Shown piece after piece: positions 1 to 7,009 of a stretch of 64,000 bases of DNA; positions within the stretch are counted from its first letter, which is position 1, and each line of letters begins with the position of its first letter. The notes below the pieces were generated by a model. It did no database searches, was not told the DNA's origin, and saw only the letters and a list, made by a program, of their open reading frames with translations. The stretch spans positions 372,001-436,000 of the forward strand of contig JAGCPF010000035.1 in assembly GCA_017642335.1 (NCBI GenBank). The letters are read 5' to 3'. The translations under genes were made by a program, and so were the position numbers. The stretch is from Fibrobacter sp. GTDB lineage: Bacteria > Fibrobacterota > Fibrobacteria > Fibrobacterales > Fibrobacteraceae.

Positions 1-1709
1 ACAACTTCTGCGCAAACGGCCTCGTGTTCCCCGATCGCAAGATTCAGCCCGAAATGTGGGAAGTCAAGTATCAGTACAGCCAGATTCGCGTGAGGAACGT
101 GGACGCTTCGCAGGGCAAGCTCAGCGTCGAAAGCCGTTACCTCTTCTTGAACCTGGGTGATTTCCTCGATGGTTACTGGCAAATCAAGGAAGACGGCAAG
201 GTCATCAAAGAAGGGAAAATTGACGGTTCCCAGCTGAATATCGCTCCGAACCAGAAAAAGGACATTTCTATCAAGATGCCGGAAGTCGAATTCAAGAACG
301 GCTCGGAATACCATCTCGACATAGATTTCCGCCTGAAAAAGAATCAGCTTTGGGCAAAGACCGGTTTCAGCATCGCTCATGAGCAGTTTGCGATTAACGT
401 GGGCCAGGCCAAGTCGGCAAAAATCGATGTCAGCTCCTTGCCCGGCCACCGCGTGACCCGCGGCACCGACGAATTCACTGTCGAAGGCGATGATTTCAAG
501 ATCCGCATCGACCAGAAGAGCGCAACGATTGCAAGCTACGTGCTTGATGGCGATACGATTATCCGGGACGGCGGTATCCCGAACTTCTGGCGTGCCCCGA
601 CCGACAACGACAAGGGTTTCAATATGGAACGCGGTCACGGCGAATGGCGCCATGCTGGGGCGAAGCGCTCCGTGAGAGGTGCCGAGGTGAAGGAAGTCTC
701 CGCCCAGGAAACCCAGGTGACATTCCAGTTGGCATTCCCGGATGTGGGTTCTTCGCGCATGAGCCTGACTTACACTATCTACGGTAGCGGCGATGTCATC
801 GTGGAATACACGTTCAACCCCGACGGCAGCAAGAGCTACATCCCGAATGTCGGTACGCTGTTTACGGTGCCGGGCGGCTACGAAAGAGTGCGTTACTTTG
901 GACGTGGCCCGGACGAAAACTACATCGGCCGTAACCGCGGCAGCTTCATGGGCATGTACGGCACCTATGCCGACTCGATGACCGTGATGTACATGGAAAT
1001 TGGTGAAACGGGTCAGCGTACCGACGTGAAGTGGGCGGCCCTCACCAACGACGAGGGCAAGGGCCTGTTGATCGTGGGCTCCCCGCGCATGGAATTCAGC
1101 GCCCAGCATTATTCTCCGGAGCAACTCACCGACGTGAAGCTCCCGTGGGAACTCAAGCGCAACAAGGATATCGTCCTCCGCGTGGACCTGCACCAGATGG
1201 GCCTCGGCGGCATCAACAGCTGGGGTGCAGAACCGCTTGACGCCTACCGCCTGTTCTCGAAGAACGAATATAGCCACAAGTTCCGTCTCGCCCCGATTCG
1301 CAAAAAACTGAACGATCCGAGCGCATATGCGAATCTTGGTTTCAAGAACCTGGAAACAAGTCTCGTGGATGCGCAGTACCCGACGGATATCTACACGAAC
1401 GACGCGAAGGAAGACCCGACCGAAAAAGTCGTGGATACCGAACAGACGGGTTCCGACCCCGATACGACAGGTACTGAACCGGATACGACGACGAAGACTC
1501 CGGATATTGCTGGGCACAATGTGCAATGGCAAGCCGAATCCAAGGACTATGTCGTCTTCAATATGCAGGGCCAGCTGGTGTCCAAGTTCACGACTCGCGG
1601 TGTCGAGGATTTGCATGCGAAGACGGTCGGTGCGGTCCAGCGTTCCGGTGTCTACCTGGTCAAGGCGAAGAAGGGCGGGCAGACGTACAGGATTTCCGTA
1701 AGGAAGTAG
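1..1709 (+). CDS. GH2 beta-galactosidase, C-terminal part (5' end outside window)
   Basis: About 568 residues are readable; the open frame continues to the left edge, so this is the 3' part of a longer gene and the apparent GTG at 24 is internal. It opens with the end of a GH2 TIM barrel (NGLVFPDRK, as in LacZ 'DGLVFPDR'), then a beta-sandwich, then the beta-galactosidase small-chain domain with the PNFWRAPTDNDKG signature (about residues 195-210) and the GLGGINSWGAEPLDAY motif near residue 405. A Thr/Asp-rich linker (about residues 475-500) leads to a C-terminal basic domain (YVVFNMQGQLV ... SGVYLVKAKKGG) of the T9SS-tail-like type also seen on the GH95, GH43, GH10 and GH8 enzymes here, so it is probably secreted. 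Likely role: removing terminal beta-galactosyl units from hemicellulose side chains. The catalytic Glu pair lies upstream and cannot be checked. Confidence 0.88.
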   Translation, partial: NFCANGLVFPDRKIQPEMWEVKYQYSQIRVRNVDASQGKLSVESRYLFLNLGDFLDGYWQIKEDGKVIKEGKIDGSQLNIAPNQKKDISIKMPEVEFKNGSEYHLDIDFRLKKNQLWAKTGFSIAHEQFAINVGQAKSAKIDVSSLPGHRVTRGTDEFTVEGDDFKIRIDQKSATIASYVLDGDTIIRDGGIPNFWRAPTDNDKGFNMERGHGEWRHAGAKRSVRGAEVKEVSAQETQVTFQLAFPDVGSSRMSLTYTIYGSGDVIVEYTFNPDGSKSYIPNVGTLFTVPGGYERVRYFGRGPDENYIGRNRGSFMGMYGTYADSMTVMYMEIGETGQRTDVKWAALTNDEGKGLLIVGSPRMEFSAQHYSPEQLTDVKLPWELKRNKDIVLRVDLHQMGLGGINSWGAEPLDAYRLFSKNEYSHKFRLAPIRKKLNDPSAYANLGFKNLETSLVDAQYPTDIYTNDAKEDPTEKVVDTEQTGSDPDTTGTEPDTTTKTPDIAGHNVQWQAESKDYVVFNMQGQLVSKFTTRGVEDLHAKTVGAVQRSGVYLVKAKKGGQTYRISVRK

Positions 1710-1732
1710 AACCTCCTACACACCATACTCGA

Positions 1733-1769
1733 GGGCATCTGCGGAAAATATTCGCAGGTGCCCTTTTTT
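1733..1769 (+). terminator. Rho-independent terminator after the GH2 gene
   Basis: An 11-bp stem (1733-1743 with 1753-1763, one G-U pair) and a 9-nt loop are followed by six T. It lies 24 bases past the GH2 stop codon. Confidence 0.85.
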
Positions 1770-1877
1770 ACAAACTAACTGAATTTTTGCGCCACCCTGT
1801 TGGGTCTACCGATTATCGCTTATTGATAATTCGTCCAAAAAGAATTGTTTCGCCGCATTCTAGATGGCGGAATAATA

Positions 1878-1896
1878 AGATATCTTAGGGATATCC
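1878..1896. promoter_or_regulatory. Paired GATATC palindromes upstream of the GH95 gene
   Basis: Two perfect 8-bp palindromes, AGATATCT (1878-1885) and GGATATCC (1889-1896), have centres 11 bp apart, about one helical turn, and lie 31 bp before the GH95 start codon. A looser ATTATC/GATAAT inverted repeat is at 1812-1830. The spacing suits a dimeric regulator. Neither a cognate regulator nor a clear promoter is visible. Confidence 0.35.
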
Positions 1897-1926
1897 GAAA
1901 ACGGGTTCCTTAAATGAGGAGGATGT

Positions 1927-4908
1927 ATGGGTTTTGTCAAGCGCTTTGCCGCTGAATCTTTTTGTTTGGTGTGCCTTATATTGGGAACCGTTGTTCCGGT
2001 ACAAGCCGAAAATCCCTTGACACTTTGGTACAATACCGATGCCGGTACCGAATTTACGAACGCCTTGCCCATTGGTAACGGTTACATGGGCGGCCTTATC
2101 TATGGCGGCGTCACGAAGGACTATATCGGCTTGAACGAAAGCACCGTGTGGTCTGGCGGCCCGGGCGACAACAACAAGCAGGGTGCTGCGAATTACTTGA
2201 AAGATGCGCGTGATGCGCTGTTCCGCGGTGATTACCGCACGGCGGAATCCATCGTGAACGACCGCATGATTGGCCCGGGCCCGGCAAGTTTCCAGCCGGT
2301 GGGCGACCTCGTGATTACGACGTCTCATACCGGGGCGGGGGATTACCGCCGCGAACTCGACCTCCGTACGGCTATTGCGAAGACGACGTATTCGGTGGGC
2401 GGCGTGAAGCATACGCGCGAGTATTTCGCGAGCTACCCCGACCATGTCATCGTGGTGCATCTCTCGGCCGACAAGGACGGCTCCGTGAGTTTCGGCGCCA
2501 CCATGACGACTCCGCACCGCAGCAACAGCATGTCTTCGGAAGGCAATACGCTCATTTACGACGTGACCGTCAATTCTATCAAGTTCCAGAACCGCCTGAA
2601 CGTGTTTGCCGACGGCGGCAAGGTCACGGTGTCGGGCGGCAACATTTCCGTGGAAGGCGCGAACAGCGCAACGCTCGTGCTCACGACCGCGACGAACTTC
2701 AAGGCGTTTGACGATGTTTCCGGCAATCCGGGCTCCATTGCCGCTGATATTATGAGCAAGGTCAAAGGCAAGTCTTACGACGAACTCAAGGCTACGCACC
2801 TGGCCGATTACCAGGCAATTTTCAACCGCGTGAGCCTTAATCTGGGTGAACCCGACAAGAGTGCGGGCGACATCACCAGCACCCGTGTGAAGAACTTCAA
2901 CTCAACAAACGACCCCTCCCTCGTGGAACTCCATTACCAGTATGGCCGTTACTTGCTCATCGCAAGCTCCCGCAAGGGCGGGCAACCGGCCAATCTTCAG
3001 GGAATCTGGAACAAGGACACGAACCCGATTTGGGGCAGCAAGTACACCACGAACATCAACCTCGAAATGAATTATTGGCCGGTTGAAACGGCCAACCTCG
3101 GCGAATGCGTGTGGCCGCTGATTGACAAGATTAAGTCCATGGTGCCGCAGGGCGAAAAGACTGCCAAGGTGCACTGGGGCGTAGACGAAGGCTGGGTGGA
3201 ACACCACAATACCGACCTCTGGAACCGTACCGCCCCGATTGACGGTGCCTGGGGCCTTTGGCCGAGCGGTGCCGGCTGGCTCAGCACGCACCTCTGGGAA
3301 CATTTCCTCTTCAACCCGACCGACAAGGCGTACCTGCAGGATGTCTACTCGACCATGAAGGGGGCGGCTCTCTTCTTCGTGAACAGCCTCGTGGAAGAAC
3401 CTGAAACCGGCAACAAGTACCTGGTGACGGCCCCGAGCGATTCCCCGGAAAACGACCACGGCGGCTACAACGTTTGCTTTGGCCCCACGATGGACAACCA
3501 GATTATCCGTGACGTGCTGAACTACACGATCGAGGCGTCTAAGATTCTCGGCGTCGACGAGGATGTGCGCGCGAAAATGGAAGCGACGGTCAAGCGCCTG
3601 CCGCCCACTAAGACGGGCAAGTACGGGCAGATTACGGAATGGCTCCAGGACTGGGACGATCCGAACAACAAGAACCGTCACATTTCTCATCTGTACGGCC
3701 TTTTCCCGAGCGCGCAGATTACCCCGGAAGAAACGCCGGACTTGATCAAGGGTGCCGCCGTTACGTTGGAACAGCGCGGCGACGATGCGACCGGCTGGTC
3801 CCTCGCCTGGAAAATCAACTTCTGGGCCCGCATGCACGATGGCGACCATGCCTACAAGATGATCCGCATGCTTCTCACTCCGGGTAAGACGTACAACAAC
3901 CTGTTTGACGCGCATCCGCCGTTCCAGATTGACGGTAACTTCGGTGCGGTTTCCGGCGTGAACGAGATGCTCATGCAGAGTCACAACAACAGGATTAACT
4001 TGCTTCCGGCGCTTCCCTCGCAGTGGAAGGACGGAAGTATCAAGGGCATCCGCGCCCGTGGCGGTTTCGAAATCGATTCGATGGCTTGGAAGGGCGGCAA
4101 GCTGGCCTACATTTCTATCAAGTCGCTTGTGGGACAGACCCTCAATGTCGTGAACGGTTCGAATAAGTTCTCTACATCGACAGTCCCCGGCGCAGTCTAT
4201 GAATTCGATGGCAACCTGAAACTCACCAACCAGCCGTACGAACCGGTCAAGATCCCCGGCAAGATTCAGGCCGAAAGCTATATCGCCATGGACGGCGTGC
4301 AGATTGAACCCGACGAAGAAGGCGAGCCCAACTTGGGCTGGATTAACGATGGCGACTGGTCTAGCTACCTCGTGAATGTGCCTACCGCTGGGACGTACAA
4401 GGTCCGTGCCCGTGTCGCATCCGGAGCCGAAGAAAAGTCCACGGTCGTGATTGCCGATTCTGCGGGGAAAGCGCTAGGTTCGTTGTCTGTCGATCCTGCC
4501 AAGACGACGGGATGGAACGACTGGTATGAAAGCGAAACGGAAATCGAGCTCCCTGCGGGCGAGCAGACGCTCGTGTTGCAGTATTCCGGTGGGGAATCGT
4601 ACCTCTTGAACATCGATTGGTTCGAGCTGGAAGCGACTTCGTCGACAACCATAATTCAGGAACGAGTGCCGGTGACGCTGTCTGTGCACGAAGTGAAAAT
4701 GTCCCGTGCGACACTCGCGCTGATGGTGAACATCCCCGGGAATAAGGCCTACACGGCGATGCTCTACGATGCTAACGGGCATCTGTTTTCGAGGAAGGCG
4801 GGCAGTGGCACCGGTGCCGTGCAATTCACCTCGCTGAAGTCGGGAGTTTACATAGCAGTGGTCCGCTGCGGTTCTGCGACCAAGACTTTGAAGGTAAAGC
4901 TCCTTTAG
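1927..4908 (+). CDS. GH95 family secreted glycosidase (alpha-L-fucosidase or alpha-L-galactosidase) with CBM6
   Basis: 993 residues: signal peptide (about 1-27), GH95 catalytic domain (about 30-745), CBM6-like carbohydrate-binding module (about 774-905, KIPGKIQAESY ... GWINDGDWSSY), and the basic C-terminal sorting-like tail (about 918-993). The inverting GH95 base motif NINLEMNYWP is at 376-385, and further GH95 blocks (ITEWLQDWDD, HISHLYGLFP, FQIDGNFG) are present. The residue two before the first catalytic Asn is Thr374. As I recall the family, fucosidases such as AfcA have His there and an alpha-L-galactosidase acting on complex xylan has Thr, so L-galactosidase activity is plausible beside a xylanase. 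The start has a strong GAGGAGG ribosome site. It stands alone between two terminators. Confidence 0.9.
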   Translation: MGFVKRFAAESFCLVCLILGTVVPVQAENPLTLWYNTDAGTEFTNALPIGNGYMGGLIYGGVTKDYIGLNESTVWSGGPGDNNKQGAANYLKDARDALFRGDYRTAESIVNDRMIGPGPASFQPVGDLVITTSHTGAGDYRRELDLRTAIAKTTYSVGGVKHTREYFASYPDHVIVVHLSADKDGSVSFGATMTTPHRSNSMSSEGNTLIYDVTVNSIKFQNRLNVFADGGKVTVSGGNISVEGANSATLVLTTATNFKAFDDVSGNPGSIAADIMSKVKGKSYDELKATHLADYQAIFNRVSLNLGEPDKSAGDITSTRVKNFNSTNDPSLVELHYQYGRYLLIASSRKGGQPANLQGIWNKDTNPIWGSKYTTNINLEMNYWPVETANLGECVWPLIDKIKSMVPQGEKTAKVHWGVDEGWVEHHNTDLWNRTAPIDGAWGLWPSGAGWLSTHLWEHFLFNPTDKAYLQDVYSTMKGAALFFVNSLVEEPETGNKYLVTAPSDSPENDHGGYNVCFGPTMDNQIIRDVLNYTIEASKILGVDEDVRAKMEATVKRLPPTKTGKYGQITEWLQDWDDPNNKNRHISHLYGLFPSAQITPEETPDLIKGAAVTLEQRGDDATGWSLAWKINFWARMHDGDHAYKMIRMLLTPGKTYNNLFDAHPPFQIDGNFGAVSGVNEMLMQSHNNRINLLPALPSQWKDGSIKGIRARGGFEIDSMAWKGGKLAYISIKSLVGQTLNVVNGSNKFSTSTVPGAVYEFDGNLKLTNQPYEPVKIPGKIQAESYIAMDGVQIEPDEEGEPNLGWINDGDWSSYLVNVPTAGTYKVRARVASGAEEKSTVVIADSAGKALGSLSVDPAKTTGWNDWYESETEIELPAGEQTLVLQYSGGESYLLNIDWFELEATSSTTIIQERVPVTLSVHEVKMSRATLALMVNIPGNKAYTAMLYDANGHLFSRKAGSGTGAVQFTSLKSGVYIAVVRCGSATKTLKVKLL

Positions 4909-4955
4909 AGTGCATTTGAGATAGAACTCCACACCCAAACGCGTTAAAAGCGCGG

Positions 4956-4980
4956 CGCCCCGGGAAATCCCGGGGCGTTT
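4956..4980 (+). terminator. Terminator after the GH95 gene
   Basis: A GC-rich 9-bp stem (4956-4964 with 4969-4977) with loop AAAT is followed by a short T run. The T tract is weak, but the stem is very stable and correctly placed 48 bases after the stop. Confidence 0.7.
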
Positions 4981-5021
4981 CTGTCGTTTGCTTTGTGGCA
5001 CCTTAATACATCGCTACCATA

Positions 5022-5049
5022 TAAAAAGGCGCCCTGGAGATGGGCGCCT
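5022..5049 (-). terminator. Minus-strand terminator for the CE1 esterase
   Basis: A perfect 8-bp stem (AGGCGCCC at 5027-5034 with GGGCGCCT at 5042-5049) is followed, on the minus strand, by TTTTAT. It lies 25 bases beyond the esterase stop codon. Confidence 0.8.
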
Positions 5050-5074
5050 GAGGAGAGAATATGAAGAATAAATA

Positions 5075-6634
5075 TTACTTCACGAAGCTGGCGGGCAGTG
5101 TGAACTGCTTGAGGAACGGCCAGCCAATGCTAGCGTCACCGTAGTCGTGACCACCGCCCTGCTTGGTGCAGAGCACAACCTTCGTGCCATCCTGGCAGTT
5201 GGAGTATTCGTCACAACCATTGGAGTTCTTGGTCGGAGAGCCCGTGCAACCGTTCTTTTCGGCCCAGAACCTGAAGGTGCCTTCGGCGCCGAGGAAGTTC
5301 AAGCCGTCGTTGAATCCGCTGTCGCCGCCTTGATATCTGCAGACCGGGTCGTTTGTGCCGCGGAAGTTGATGACAGAGATAGGACGTGCCATCTTACAAG
5401 CGGCGCTGTTGGTCTTGTTCAAGTCCATAGCTGCCGGAGCAACTGCGGCAAAGACATCGGACATCATGCAAGCCACGTGGTTACTCATACCGCCACCCAT
5501 CGAGAAACCGGTAGCGTAGATGCGCTGCGGGTCGATGCAGGCGATTTCTTTGAGCTTTTCAATCATTGCGTAAGAGAACTTGACGTCGTCGTCGTTGGAG
5601 CAGCAGGGACCGACGTTCCAGCCGTTACCCATTCCACCCGGTTTGCTGGTGCCGTCCGGGTAAAGTGTGATTACGCCTTCGGGGTCAGTTTTGGCTTTAT
5701 ACGGAGAACTTCCAAATTCGCCATTACCAGAACCGCCAATCGGATGGTAGTCAATAACGAGCGGTACGGGCTTGTCGCCCTTGTAGGCATTCGGAATGTG
5801 CATGATGAAAGTACGCTTCTTGCCATCGACGGTCACGTCCATGTTTTGCTTATCTCCGACCTTTGCTGTCTTGCCGGAGCAGTCAACAGTCACTGTCGCG
5901 GGGGTTTCGCTGGATGTGGGTGCCACGCTAGAAGAGCTCTGCTGGCTTGGGCCCGGATTGCTCGACGTGATGGAGGAACTGCTGGTGCCGTGATGGTGTC
6001 GGCTAGAAGAGCTGCTGCCTGCAACTATGCTGGAGCTGCTGCCTGTAGCGGCTGCGACCTTCATGACAATCCTGACACCGGCTTCGTTTTCGGCTTGCAT
6101 CTGGTAGTTGAGGCTTTGGAAGCCAGCTTTTGCGAACATGAGCATGGGCAGCAAATCGCCTTCCTTAAGCAAAGCGCCCTTGGCAGTGAGCATGTAGGTG
6201 CTGTTCGAGCCATTGGTTGTGATGCGGAGGAACGATGTACGCTGTCCCGTGACCTTGTTCAGGTCGAGAGTCAGGGAACCATAAATTTCGCGGAATTCTT
6301 TGTCGTAGACGACTTTGCCGAGGGCGTCCATCACGGCAACCTTCAAGGTCTGCGCCTTGAGGCCTTCCATCGTCAAAACTTTGCCCGTATAGTGCACGGA
6401 AACCTGGCGAGAGAGATCCTGCGTCAGAGCGGAAGCACCGTCGCTGGAAAGGGCGAAATTGCCTAAGGCATCGCTCTGCGTTCCAAAGCCGCCAAAGTTG
6501 AAAGTGTTGATGTCTACCTGGGGAATCCCTTCGCCTGCTTCTGTCACCACCGTGCCAGAAATGGACCATGCGAAGGTCATTGTGCTCAGCAATGCAACCC
6601 CACTTGCAATTGCCTTGACGTGTGAACCGATCAT
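5075..6634 (-). CDS. Secreted CE1-type carbohydrate esterase (feruloyl/acetyl esterase-like)
   Basis: 519 residues: signal peptide (about 1-23), a small beta-sandwich resembling the carboxypeptidase regulatory-like fold (ISGTVVTEAGEGIP, about 24-65), a segment resembling the sorting-like tails of neighbouring enzymes but internal (LKVAVMDALGKVV ..., about 85-155), a poly-Ser linker (about 197-245), then an alpha/beta-hydrolase of the LpqC/CE1 type (about 255-515). The nucleophile is Ser378 in GFSMGG; Asp429 (GTNDPVC) and His496 (GGGHDYG) complete the triad. Such enzymes typically remove ferulate or acetate from arabinoxylan, which fits the surrounding xylanolytic genes; the exact ester is not readable. 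The start is fixed by AAAAGGAG six bases upstream. A short leader ORF and a hairpin lie just upstream. Confidence 0.85.
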   Translation of the reverse strand: MIGSHVKAIASGVALLSTMTFAWSISGTVVTEAGEGIPQVDINTFNFGGFGTQSDALGNFALSSDGASALTQDLSRQVSVHYTGKVLTMEGLKAQTLKVAVMDALGKVVYDKEFREIYGSLTLDLNKVTGQRTSFLRITTNGSNSTYMLTAKGALLKEGDLLPMLMFAKAGFQSLNYQMQAENEAGVRIVMKVAAATGSSSSIVAGSSSSSRHHHGTSSSSITSSNPGPSQQSSSSVAPTSSETPATVTVDCSGKTAKVGDKQNMDVTVDGKKRTFIMHIPNAYKGDKPVPLVIDYHPIGGSGNGEFGSSPYKAKTDPEGVITLYPDGTSKPGGMGNGWNVGPCCSNDDDVKFSYAMIEKLKEIACIDPQRIYATGFSMGGGMSNHVACMMSDVFAAVAPAAMDLNKTNSAACKMARPISVINFRGTNDPVCRYQGGDSGFNDGLNFLGAEGTFRFWAEKNGCTGSPTKNSNGCDEYSNCQDGTKVVLCTKQGGGHDYGDASIGWPFLKQFTLPASFVK

Positions 6635-7009
6635 GTGTACTCCTTTTTGGTTCGTTGAAATTTTACAACGGTCATGTGAAATGGCCGTTGAGCATACTCC
6701 TCCCTTAATATAGAAGTGGCTGCCTTGAATCCGTTTTTTTTAAAAAAAGGCCTTGTAATAAGTGTTGTGAATATTGAGAAAAAGGGTGGAAATAATGCAA
6801 AATGTCCACATTTTTTTGTATGCGAAAATTTACAGACCCGCGGTGGAATGCCCAGGTGCCAATAAACTACGGGCAAGATTTGTCTTGATAAAAAATCCAT
6901 ACAAACGGTTCTGGAACAAATAATATGTCCGGTTTTCAAGGGTATTTTATAACCATGGTTTTGTTGCGCAATGCCTTCCCGCGCAGGGTGGCGTTGCCAA
7001 GGAGTAAGT
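6635..7009. other. Divergent intergenic region between CE1 and GH43 genes
   Basis: 375 bases without a convincing gene. It holds the esterase leader hairpin (6666-6690), an A/T run of about 15 bases near 6738-6753, and AT-rich sequence to about 6960. I could not identify a confident -35/-10 pair for the GH43 gene. No tRNA-like or riboswitch-like fold was recognised. Confidence 0.6.
6666..6695 (-). promoter_or_regulatory. Leader hairpin and 7-codon ORF upstream of the CE1 esterase
   Basis: On the minus strand, GGGAGGAG precedes an ATG (6693-6695) opening a 7-codon frame (MLNGHFT) whose stop is at 6672-6674. The frame lies over a 10-bp inverted repeat (6666-6675 with 6681-6690, one G-U in the transcript, 5-nt loop), 31 bases before the esterase start. 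A TATATT hexamer is at 6707-6712. This could be a translated leader or merely a 5' UTR stem-loop; nothing in the peptide names an effector. Confidence 0.35.

Noticed and set aside
2902..3984. Long minus-strand frame of 360 codons opposite the GH95 gene
   Set aside because: Composition is His/Arg/Val-rich as expected for the complement of a GC-biased gene, there is no ribosome site, and the GH95 frame is unambiguous.
5147..6466. Plus-strand frame of 439 codons opposite the CE1 esterase
   Set aside because: No family motif or ribosome site; the esterase has signal peptide, catalytic triad and terminator.
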